Below, piece by piece: positions 1 through 5,112 of a DNA stretch of 5,112 nt (the first letter of the stretch is position 1; each line of letters opens with the position of its first letter). The stretch spans positions 1 through 5,112 of the forward strand of contig JAIOHO010000598.1 of assembly GCA_019912905.1 (NCBI GenBank), read 5' to 3'. This DNA comes from Anaerolineae bacterium. Lineage in GTDB: Bacteria; Chloroflexota; Anaerolineae; Aggregatilineales; Phototrophicaceae. The notes below the pieces were generated by a model, which did no database searches, was not told where the DNA came from, and was given only the letters and a program-made list of their open reading frames with translations. The position numbers and the translations under genes were made by a program.

Positions 1-441
1 GACGCGCGCCGTAGGACGGACATGCCGCAGCAGGGGGATGACGACTGTGGGACCGGTGACGGTCAGGATCGCACCCAGCAGGACGGCGATCGGCAGGGCC
101 AGCCCCAGCAGCAGGTAAGCGGCGGCGCTGATCACGACCCACGAAATGAGCACGCCGACGGTGATCAGGCGGCGAACCGTGCCGCCCACTTCTGACAGTT
201 CCCTGATATTCAGGCTGAGTCCGCCTTCGAACAGGATGATCGCGACCGAAAGCGACACCACCGGAAACAGCAGGTCGCCCAGTAAGGCATCAGGGCTGAG
301 CACCCCGGTCAGCGGCCCGGCGATGAAACCGAACAGAAGCAGCACCAGAATCGAGGGAATCCGCAGCCGCCATGACAGCCACTGCGCCAGCGTTCCCAGC
401 AGGAGAATACCTGCCAGTCCGAACAAGGGGTTGTCAATCAT
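1..441 (-). CDS. CPA1/NhaP-type cation:proton antiporter, N-terminal part (truncated by window edge)
   Basis: An inner-membrane antiporter that would exchange Na+ or K+ for protons. The minus-strand frame is open from ATG at 441 to the window edge, giving 147 residues with no stop, so the C-terminal part is missing. A GAGGAG ribosome binding site at 449-454 (reverse strand) lies 7 nt before the ATG and supports this start. The protein is strongly hydrophobic. Segments near residues 5-22, 28-48, 57-72, 92-112 and 114-136 look membrane-spanning. ILFEGGLSL (69-77) and TVTGPTVVIPLLRHVRP (127-143) are typical of the NhaP/CPA1 exchanger fold. The ion-binding Asn-Asp motif expected further on lies outside the window, and some relatives also carry a C-terminal TrkA domain that cannot be checked here. 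It is divergent from a CPA2 antiporter across a 136-bp gap. Family call is firm; ion specificity is unknown. Confidence 0.85.
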   Translation of the reverse strand, partial: MIDNPLFGLAGILLLGTLAQWLSWRLRIPSILVLLLFGFIAGPLTGVLSPDALLGDLLFPVVSLSVAIILFEGGLSLNIRELSEVGGTVRRLITVGVLISWVVISAAAYLLLGLALPIAVLLGAILTVTGPTVVIPLLRHVRPTARV

Positions 442-577
442 GTAGCTTCTCCTCGGAGTATTGCGCTTCGGGCGGCTTAATTTTGCAGATATTTGTCATC
501 AAAATGCAATGTCGGATTTACCGGAAATCGTCTACACTGGTTGGTACCATGAGCGAAAGCCAACGGAGCGGTAGATT
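442..577. promoter_or_regulatory. Divergent intergenic region between two antiporter genes
   Basis: This 136-bp non-coding gap must hold the 5' signals of both antiporter genes. For the minus-strand gene, TTGCAT (504-509, read in reverse) and CAAAAT (480-485, reverse) are 18 nt apart and would leave a leader of about 30 nt. For the plus-strand gene, TTGTCA at 493-498 is a good -35 match, but the -10 candidate at the right spacing (GATTTA, 515-520) is poor. A better -10 at 533-538 (TACACT) has no good -35. A small dyad, GATTT (515-519) and AAATC (525-529) around ACCGG, could be an operator half-site pair. GGAG at 565-568 is the ribosome binding site of the plus-strand gene. The region is certain; the individual promoter boxes are weak. 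Confidence 0.4.
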
Positions 578-2494
578 ATGGCAGTGGTTCTGACTCTGAT
601 CGCTTTTGGCTTCATCGCACTTGCGTCGCGGCAGCTCGGCCTGTTGTTTGCCCACTATCGTCTGCCGCTCATCAGCGGTTATCTGCTTGCAGGCATTATT
701 GCCGGGCCTTTTGTGGTCCGGGTGATGACGCTGGACGAAGTCGAAGCCCTGCATTTTCTGGACGAAGTTTCGCTGGCCTTCATCGCCTTTGCTGCGGGCA
801 GCGAACTGTATCTGGTCGAACTGCGCAGCCGCCTCAGGAGTATCGCCTGGCACACCCTCGGCCAGCTTGTCGGCATCTTTGTGCTGTGTACCGCCGCCAT
901 GTTGGTCCTCACCCAGGTGGTCCCTTTTATGCAGCCGCTGCCGGGCGAAGCGAAACTGGCGATTGCACTGCTGACCGGGGCCGTGCTGGTCGCTCGGTCG
1001 CCCTCTTCGGCCATTGCCATCATCAACGAACTGCGGGCGAAAGGTCCCTTTACCCGGACGGTCCTCGGCGTGACGGTGGTGATGGACATCGTCGTCGTCA
1101 CATTTTTTGCGGTGACCACCTCGGTAGTCGATGTGCTGCTGACTGCTGAAGGATTCAGCATCGCGTTTGTCGTCCTCCTGGCACTGGAACTGCTGCTGTC
1201 GGTCGGCGTCGGGCTGCTGGTTGGGAAACTGCTGGAAGCAGTGCTGGCGACTCATCTGCCAGACCCGGGCAAGATCATCCTGGTGTTGATTACCGGCTTT
1301 CTGGTGTTCGATTTTTCCCGCCTTCTGCGCGATTTCACGCATGAGCACCTGCCATTTGAGGTGCTGCTGGAACCCTTGTTGATCTGCATGGTCGGCAGCT
1401 TTTTCCTGACGAATTATACCCGCTTTCGCACCGAATTCCTGCACCTGACCGAGCGGCTCGGACCGATCATCTTTATCGTGTTTTTTACCCTGGTCGGCGA
1501 TGCGCTGCGGCTGGACCTGCTGGGCGAGACGTTACTGATTGCGGTTGTGATCTTCGGGGTCCGGCTGGTCGGCTTATTCATTGGCTCACTGGTTGGCGGC
1601 GCGGTGGCGGGGGACCTGCCCCTGCATAATCGTATGGCGTGGATGGCTTATGTCACCCAGGCCGGAATCGGGCTAGGCCTGGCCCGTGAAGCGGCAGTGG
1701 AGTTTCCGCAGCTGGGCGATGGATTTGCGACGCTGATTATTTCGGTGATTGTACTCAGCCAGATTGTCGGGCCGCCGCTGATGAATTTCGTCATCAAGCA
1801 GGTCGGCGAGGCCCATCTGCCTGGACAGCCGGAACCGGATGCGGTGCGTGATGCGCTGATTCTGGGGATGGGTGGTCAGGCTCAGGCTTTGGCCCGGCGG
1901 TTGATGGCCCATCACTGGCAGGTGGTGATCGCGGATACCGATGCGGAGCATCTCAGTCACGCAGAGGATAACGGTCTGGACTTGCGCCTGATTCCCGAAA
2001 TCTCGCTGGATGTACTGGCGGGATTGGTCACCCGCTCCACCGATGCACTGGTGGTCATGATGGGCGATGACGCCGCCAACCTGAAAGCCTGCGAACTGGC
2101 TTATGAGCATTTCGGCATCCCGCGCCTGATCGCCCGGCTGAATGATTACGCCTGGGCGGATCGTTTCCAGGCTTTGGGTGTGCAGGTGGTCTATCCCGCT
2201 TCGGCGATGGTCAACCTGCTCGACCAGTTTGTGCGCGCGCCGCAAACCGCTGCCATGCTGCTCCAGGGTGACCCGGCGCATCAGGTGGTGCAGATCACCA
2301 TTACCAACCCGGATGTGAACAATGTGCTGGTGCGCGACCTGCGCCTGCCGGGGGACGTGCTGGTGCTGGGCCTGATGCGCGATGGCGATGTGATTGTGCC
2401 GCACGGCTACACACGCCTGAAGCTGAACGACGATATGACCCTGATCGGCCAACCGCGCAGCCTGGAGGAAGTCACCCGGCGGCTGGGATTCTAG
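578..2494 (+). CDS. Kef-like CPA2 cation:proton antiporter with C-terminal RCK (TrkA-N/TrkA-C) domains
   Basis: A complete 638-residue inner-membrane monovalent cation:proton antiporter gated by a cytoplasmic nucleotide-binding module, likely for K+ or Na+ efflux and pH control. Residues 1-408 form the exchanger domain with roughly 12 hydrophobic segments. The RLPLISGYLLAGIIAGP stretch (28-44) is a family hallmark. SPSSAIAI (141-148) stands where Kef proteins have their SSTA-type motif, and the membrane acidic residue is D170, preceded by Met where KefC has Gln. Residues 426-550 form a TrkA-N Rossmann fold: LGMGGQAQA (429-437) is the dinucleotide loop and D453/D455 end the second strand, which suggests NAD(H) binding. 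Residues 568-638 resemble TrkA-C. Length fits Kef/CPA2-RCK proteins. The ATG has GGAG 9 nt upstream. The Arf-like GTPase gene starts 31 bp after the stop, so cotranscription is possible. Family is firm; the ion is not. Confidence 0.9.
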   Translation: MAVVLTLIAFGFIALASRQLGLLFAHYRLPLISGYLLAGIIAGPFVVRVMTLDEVEALHFLDEVSLAFIAFAAGSELYLVELRSRLRSIAWHTLGQLVGIFVLCTAAMLVLTQVVPFMQPLPGEAKLAIALLTGAVLVARSPSSAIAIINELRAKGPFTRTVLGVTVVMDIVVVTFFAVTTSVVDVLLTAEGFSIAFVVLLALELLLSVGVGLLVGKLLEAVLATHLPDPGKIILVLITGFLVFDFSRLLRDFTHEHLPFEVLLEPLLICMVGSFFLTNYTRFRTEFLHLTERLGPIIFIVFFTLVGDALRLDLLGETLLIAVVIFGVRLVGLFIGSLVGGAVAGDLPLHNRMAWMAYVTQAGIGLGLAREAAVEFPQLGDGFATLIISVIVLSQIVGPPLMNFVIKQVGEAHLPGQPEPDAVRDALILGMGGQAQALARRLMAHHWQVVIADTDAEHLSHAEDNGLDLRLIPEISLDVLAGLVTRSTDALVVMMGDDAANLKACELAYEHFGIPRLIARLNDYAWADRFQALGVQVVYPASAMVNLLDQFVRAPQTAAMLLQGDPAHQVVQITITNPDVNNVLVRDLRLPGDVLVLGLMRDGDVIVPHGYTRLKLNDDMTLIGQPRSLEEVTRRLGF

Positions 2495-2517
2495 CAACTT
2501 TGGGCATTTTTGCTGCG

Positions 2518-2523
2518 TATAAC
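2518..2523 (+). promoter_or_regulatory. Possible -10 box (TATAAC) before the GTPase gene
   Basis: TATAAC lies in the 31-bp gap after the antiporter stop and matches the -10 consensus in five of six bases. No convincing -35 is seen at the usual distance (CAACTT at 2495-2500). If used, transcription would start near 2530. That would leave the first GTG/ATG almost leaderless but give the GTG at 2559 a short leader containing GAGGG. It could equally be chance in a read-through operon. Confidence 0.2.
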
Positions 2524-2525
2524 AA

Positions 2526-3260
2526 GTGATGACGTGGACTAATCTGAGTGAGGGCATCGTGACCAACATACTCGATACATTAATCACCGTGATTGTCGGC
2601 ACAGTGACTGCGGTGACACGGACCGTAACCGAAGGCGTCAGCCTGGTGCAGGACTTTTTCTATATCAAGATCGCCGGGTTATCGTTTATCGTGCTGGGCG
2701 CACGGCAGACCGGCAAAACGACGCTGATTGAATGGCTGCGTGGCAACATCGAGTCCATCGAGGGGTTCGACCCGGAACCGACGGCTGCCGGGGGGGAATC
2801 CGTACCAGAGTTTAATGCGCTGGTCGATGATACCTACATGAAGGTCAGACCGACCCGCGATGTCGGTGGTGAATATGCCATGTGGGAGACGGATTGGGCC
2901 GAATTGTTTCGCACGGCCAGGCCGATGGGCATCCTCTTTATGATGGATCATACCGACGTGCATCTCCAGAAGGACGCGCTTAATTTCGTGATGCAGATGA
3001 TCGACGACGAACCACAGGCCGCGCGCCAGTTGAAGGCGTTCTATATCCTGGTCAACAAGTCGGACCTGTGGAGCGGCGAGATGACGCTCGATGAGATCAT
3101 GCAGAATTATCGCAATGAGCAGAAGCGCCTGCGGGCACAGGCGGCGCGCATCGGCTTCAAATGGGCGATCCACGAAGGCAGTCTGGTGACGGGTAAGGGT
3201 ATGCGCCACATGTTGAAGCAGTTCTTCAATATTCTGCGCCCGCGCTCGAAAGAACTCTAA
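2526..3260 (+). CDS. Arf-like small GTPase with hydrophobic N-terminal helix
   Basis: A 244-residue P-loop GTPase, probably a membrane-associated molecular switch. The motifs appear in order: Walker A/G1 GARQTGKT (58-65); a possible switch I Thr at PT (85-86); G3 DVGG (112-115) followed by Glu rather than Gln; the Arf-style strand ending MMDHTD (139-144); G4 NKSD (177-180); and a G5-like EGSLVTGKGM (217-226). DVGG and NKxD spacing resembles Arf/Sar/SRbeta proteins rather than Era- or MglA-type GTPases. Residues 11-33 are hydrophobic with many Val/Thr, fitting an amphipathic or inserted membrane helix like the Arf N-terminus. The start is uncertain: GTG at 2526 and ATG at 2529 lack a ribosome binding site, while GTG at 2559 (codon 12) has GAGGG 4 nt upstream. 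It ends 5 nt before the next gene, so the two are surely coupled. Cellular role and effector are not deducible. Confidence 0.85.
   Translation: MMTWTNLSEGIVTNILDTLITVIVGTVTAVTRTVTEGVSLVQDFFYIKIAGLSFIVLGARQTGKTTLIEWLRGNIESIEGFDPEPTAAGGESVPEFNALVDDTYMKVRPTRDVGGEYAMWETDWAELFRTARPMGILFMMDHTDVHLQKDALNFVMQMIDDEPQAARQLKAFYILVNKSDLWSGEMTLDEIMQNYRNEQKRLRAQAARIGFKWAIHEGSLVTGKGMRHMLKQFFNILRPRSKEL
2550..2561 (+). promoter_or_regulatory. Ribosome binding site and alternative GTG start of the GTPase gene
   Basis: GAGGG at 2550-2554 is followed after 4 nt by an in-frame GTG (2559-2561). This is the only Shine-Dalgarno-like sequence near the 5' end of the GTPase frame. The spacing is short but usable. Starting here removes 11 residues (MMTWTNLSEGI) and leaves the hydrophobic helix and all GTPase motifs intact. 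Confidence 0.35.
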
Positions 3261-3265
3261 AACCC

Positions 3266-3904
3266 ATGCGCCAGCTTGTCATCGAGTATGTGCTCGAAGG
3301 CCATCAGCGCGGGTACAGCTTTACGGCTTCGACCGAGGGTTACACGGACGAGGAATTAAAGCTGATCTGGCGCAGCGCGATGCCGCGCGGTCACGGCTGG
3401 GCACAATACGTCGGGGCGCGTTCCCTCAAGTGTTTTCCGCTCGGTGTTCAACGCCGCGTGGTGGTCTGCGAAACGACGGTGACAGATATGCGTGACGAAA
3501 GCGACCGGGGCGGCATCCGGCGCGTCGTCATCGAGGTGATGAGCCGCGCAGATTACTTCGCCTATCTCGATCAGCGCCTGCTCAATCTGCCAGAGTCAGC
3601 GCGCGTTCAGGCGGAGCGGCTGCCCACGTTTCGCCAGCGGCTGGCGATTTCCAACAGTCTGATGCGCCACAAAAAGGAGCAGCTGGTGCTGCTGCATCCT
3701 TATCACAGGCCAGACGATTGGCGTCTGATCGAAGGCGTGGTCATCAAACTGGCGTTGAATCCGCCAGGCGCGATGCGCCGCTGGGGGGATGTCATACCGT
3801 TTACGACGCTGGCGCTGAACCCGCAGGATGAACTCCCGTTGGTGGCGCTGCCCGCTTCCAGAAAACAGGCGATCGACCACAAGACGCCCCAGCTTACTGT
3901 ATAA
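3266..3904 (+). CDS. GTPase partner protein, GAP1 N-terminal-domain-like (tentative)
   Basis: A 212-residue soluble protein without signal peptide or membrane segment. I do not recognise it with certainty. Its first third, IEYVLEGHQRGYSFTAST (6-23) followed by an acidic helix, recalls the 'G-x-x-R-G-Y/H ... A-x-S' pattern I associate with the N-terminal domain of GTPase-associated protein 1 (GAP1) from bacterial GTPase-centred conflict systems. Known GAP1 proteins are larger, with middle and C-terminal domains that are absent here. Residues 62-95 alternate beta-like hydrophobic strands (RRVVVCETTV, IRRVVIEVMS); 112-140 is helical and rich in Arg/Gln; 154-196 looks beta-rich again. The ATG lies 5 nt after the stop of the Arf-like GTPase gene with no strong ribosome binding site, so translation is probably coupled. 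Its 3' end overlaps the convergent SDR gene by 11 bp. Coding status is firm; functional assignment rests mostly on context. Confidence 0.7.
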   Translation: MRQLVIEYVLEGHQRGYSFTASTEGYTDEELKLIWRSAMPRGHGWAQYVGARSLKCFPLGVQRRVVVCETTVTDMRDESDRGGIRRVVIEVMSRADYFAYLDQRLLNLPESARVQAERLPTFRQRLAISNSLMRHKKEQLVLLHPYHRPDDWRLIEGVVIKLALNPPGAMRRWGDVIPFTTLALNPQDELPLVALPASRKQAIDHKTPQLTV

Positions 3905-4664
3905 CGAAATTGAGGTGTGCCCCGCTGATGAAACGGGCCTCCTCGGTGCACAGGAACAGCACGGCATCGGCGATGTCCTGGGGGGTGCAGCGCTGGCGAT
4001 TCGCCCACTGCGCGTTATGCTGCGAATAAGCCACCGCCTCATCCAGCGACGTGAAGTGTGCGGTGTGACCGGGGCCAGGATTAATCTGATTGGTGGTAAT
4101 GTTGTGCGCGCGTTCTCGCTGTGCCAGATGCCGGGTGAGCAGGGTGCGTCCCCCTTTGCCGAGGGCGTATTCCACGGGTTCCCCATGCTCCGCGGCCCAC
4201 GTCCCGGCGTTATAGGCTCCCAGGTTGATGATTCGCCCCCAACGATTCTGACGCATGACCGGCAGGCAGGCGCGGATGGCATAAAATGCGCCCTCAATTT
4301 CCGCCTGGAGGACCGCGTGAAACTGTTCCGGCGACAGTTCTGTGATGTCCGCCGGGTTCCAACCCCCACCCGCATTGTTGACGAGAATGTCAACTTTCCC
4401 GAAAGTGTCGAGCACCGTCTGAACCATCGTCTCGACAGCTTTGGCCTGAGTCGTATCCGCTTTGATGAGCAGTGCACGTCTGCCGAAATTTTCGATGGCC
4501 TGTTTGACGGCTTGTGCTTCGGCGTCGGCCTGGGCATCCTGCCGATGGGTGCCGTAATTGAGCACAACGTCGGCCCCGTTGCGGGCGAGGGTGAGCGCGA
4601 TGCTGCGGCCCATCCCCCCGCTGGTCGAACCGGTAATGAGGGCAACCCGATTTTCCACTAGCAT
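3894..4664 (-). CDS. Short-chain dehydrogenase/reductase (SDR) with an atypical active site
   Basis: A 256-residue SDR oxidoreductase of classical length, predicted cytoplasmic and NAD(P)H-dependent; substrate unknown. The start is secure: AAAGGAGG (4673-4680, reverse strand) lies 8 nt before the ATG. The Rossmann loop is TGSTSGGMG (11-19), one residue longer than the usual TGxxxGxG. NNAG (96-99) is canonical. YALGK (166-170) supplies the catalytic Tyr166 and Lys170. The catalytic Ser normally found after the INxx strand appears to be Ala150 (IINLGA, 145-150), and the tetrad Asn in the usual VNxxG stretch is Glu122 (AEIEG, 121-125). NPGPGHT (195-201) is the PG motif after the next strand. Other SDRs labelled FabG-like or 'SDR family oxidoreductase' are the nearest relatives by eye. 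Active-site losses suggest an altered reaction or reduced activity. It is divergent from an MFS transporter gene and convergent with the GAP1-like gene. Confidence 0.9.
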   Translation of the reverse strand: MLVENRVALITGSTSGGMGRSIALTLARNGADVVLNYGTHRQDAQADAEAQAVKQAIENFGRRALLIKADTTQAKAVETMVQTVLDTFGKVDILVNNAGGGWNPADITELSPEQFHAVLQAEIEGAFYAIRACLPVMRQNRWGRIINLGAYNAGTWAAEHGEPVEYALGKGGRTLLTRHLAQRERAHNITTNQINPGPGHTAHFTSLDEAVAYSQHNAQWANRQRCTPQDIADAVLFLCTEEARFISGAHLNFVIQ

Positions 4665-4686
4665 GGTTGAAACCTCCTTTGCCGGG

Positions 4687-4716
4687 ATTGTAGCGCGTGA
4701 AGAATATTTGTTCTAA
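4687..4716 (-). promoter_or_regulatory. Probable promoter of the SDR gene
   Basis: On the reverse strand, TTAGAA (4711-4716) and TACAAT (4687-4692) form -35 and -10 boxes 18 nt apart; the -10 matches consensus at five of six positions. The predicted start near 4680 would put the AAAGGAGG ribosome binding site at the very 5' end of a leader of about 16 nt. A short dyad (AGAA at 4700-4703, TTCT at 4711-4714) overlaps the -35 and might bind a regulator. Confidence 0.4.
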
Positions 4717-4721
4717 GACGG

Positions 4722-4737
4722 TGGACTGTATTGGACT
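4722..4737 (+). repeat. 10-bp-phased direct repeat TGGACT in the SDR/MFS divergent region
   Basis: TGGACT occurs at 4722-4727 and again at 4732-4737, so the repeats start exactly one helical turn apart. They sit between the predicted SDR and MFS promoters, where a shared regulator would be expected to bind. Only two short copies are present, so chance is possible. Confidence 0.35.
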
Positions 4738-4738
4738 A

Positions 4739-4767
4739 TTGGTCGGGTTTCATTCTGGCTGCACAAT
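4739..4767 (+). promoter_or_regulatory. Possible promoter of the MFS transporter gene
   Basis: TTGGTC (4739-4744) and CACAAT (4762-4767) are 17 nt apart, the optimal spacing for a housekeeping promoter, with partial consensus matches (three and four of six). The predicted start would be near 4774, just before the GAGGAG ribosome binding site at 4781-4786. The -35 directly follows the TGGACT direct repeats. Confidence 0.3.
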
Positions 4768-4793
4768 AACAGGCGGTTCAGAGGAGCAAATTG

Positions 4794-5112
4794 ATGCATC
4801 CCCGGATTTATGGCGCGGCAGTTTACCTGTTGTTTTTTTCTGCCAGCGGCTCGCTTACCCCCTATCTCAATCTTTTTTATCAGACGGTTGGCATGACCAA
4901 GCCGCAGATTGGCGTGCTGATCGCCTCGGCCACGCTGACGTCGGTGATCGCCGCGCCGCTGTGGAGCGGGCTGGCGGATGCGCTCAGGCTGCACCGCTAC
5001 CTGCTGCCGCTGGCGATGTTCGGGACGCTGATCCCGATTGCGCTGCTGGCAAATTCGACCACGTTTGTGGCCCTTTGGCTGCTGATCGTATGTTACGCGG
5101 TCTTCAGCGGAC
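4794..5112 (+). CDS. MFS transporter, N-terminal part (truncated by window edge)
   Basis: An inner-membrane secondary transporter of the major facilitator superfamily; substrate unknown. The frame is open from ATG at 4794 to the window edge, giving 106 complete residues. GAGGAG at 4781-4786 lies 7 nt upstream. Three hydrophobic segments are clear (about 6-28, 37-60, 69-87), with a fourth beginning near 90. GLADALRLHR (59-68) in the loop after segment 2 corresponds to the MFS loop signature (GxxxDxxxxR-like). The pattern of an early aromatic/small-residue helix, YLNLFYQTVGMTKPQIG (24-40) and APLWSGLAD (54-62) resembles the LacY/phenylpropionate-permease-like 'MFS_1_like' group. It is divergent from the SDR gene across 129 bp, so the two may respond to the same signal, for example uptake and reduction of one compound. 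That link is inference. Confidence 0.85.
   Translation, partial: MHPRIYGAAVYLLFFSASGSLTPYLNLFYQTVGMTKPQIGVLIASATLTSVIAAPLWSGLADALRLHRYLLPLAMFGTLIPIALLANSTTFVALWLLIVCYAVFSG

Noticed and set aside
146..445. A 99-codon plus-strand open frame over the left-edge antiporter.
   Set aside because: It is Ser/Arg/Pro-rich and antisense to a clear NhaP-type membrane protein read on the minus strand through the window edge.
518..1444. A 308-codon minus-strand open frame inside the CPA2 antiporter gene.
   Set aside because: Its translation is dominated by Gln, His, Asp and Arg with no domain, as expected of an antisense shadow of a GC-rich membrane-protein gene, and the plus-strand frame is a clear antiporter.
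2493..2514. AGCAA...TTGCT inverted repeat after the antiporter stop, considered as a terminator.
   Set aside because: Only 5-bp arms around a 12-nt loop, A/T-rich stem and no T-tract directly after it, so it is too weak to call an intrinsic terminator.
1673..2602. A 309-codon minus-strand open frame under the RCK half of the antiporter.
   Set aside because: It is His/Gln-rich with no recognisable motif and lies fully antisense to a conserved TrkA-N/TrkA-C domain.
3596..4645. A 349-codon minus-strand open frame spanning the GAP1-like and SDR genes.
   Set aside because: It runs in another frame over the well-supported SDR, which has a strong ribosome binding site and conserved motifs; the product is Ser/Arg/Pro-rich and low in motif content.
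3828..4661. A 277-codon plus-strand open frame opposite the SDR gene.
   Set aside because: It is the antisense shadow of the SDR, has no ribosome binding site or domain, and overlaps the end of the GAP1-like gene in another frame.

Overview
The window looks like ordinary bacterial chromosome: moderately GC-rich by eye, densely coding, with short intergenic gaps and clear GAGGAG / AAAGGAGG ribosome binding sites. No rRNA, tRNA, CRISPR array, insertion sequence or phage gene is visible. The lineage cannot be fixed from sequence alone. An Arf-like GTPase next to a small GAP1-like protein, in a plain transporter/oxidoreductase setting, would suit an environmental Chloroflexota (Anaerolineae-like) genome, but that is a guess.

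Layout. (1) Positions 1-441, minus strand: the N-terminal 147 codons of a CPA1/NhaP-type cation:proton antiporter that runs off the left edge. (2) Positions 442-577: a divergent control region. (3) Positions 578-2494, plus strand: a complete Kef-like CPA2 monovalent cation:proton antiporter with a C-terminal RCK (TrkA-N plus TrkA-C) module. (4) Positions 2526-3904, plus strand: two tightly linked genes, an Arf-like membrane-associated small GTPase and a 212-residue protein whose N-terminus resembles the N-terminal domain of GTPase-associated protein 1 (GAP1). (5) Positions 3894-4664, minus strand: a short-chain dehydrogenase/reductase (SDR) that converges on the GAP1-like gene and overlaps its 3' end by 11 bp. 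(6) Positions 4665-4793: a second divergent control region with plausible promoters on both strands and a 10-bp-phased direct repeat. (7) Positions 4794-5112, plus strand: the start of a major facilitator superfamily (MFS) transporter that runs off the right edge.

How the genes may work together. The two divergent antiporters suggest a small ion/pH homeostasis locus: a CPA1 exchanger and a nucleotide-gated CPA2 exchanger sharing one regulatory region. The GTPase and its partner form a compact pair that could be cotranscribed with the CPA2 antiporter. The pairing recalls the GTPase/GAP1 core of bacterial GTPase-centred conflict systems and is the best candidate for an under-described system here, though in a very minimal form. 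The SDR and MFS genes are divergent and could share a regulator, but no regulator gene is in view.

The most interesting sequence-level oddities are an SDR that keeps the catalytic Tyr/Lys but lacks the usual Ser and Asn, and a GTPase with Glu where Arf proteins carry the catalytic Gln.
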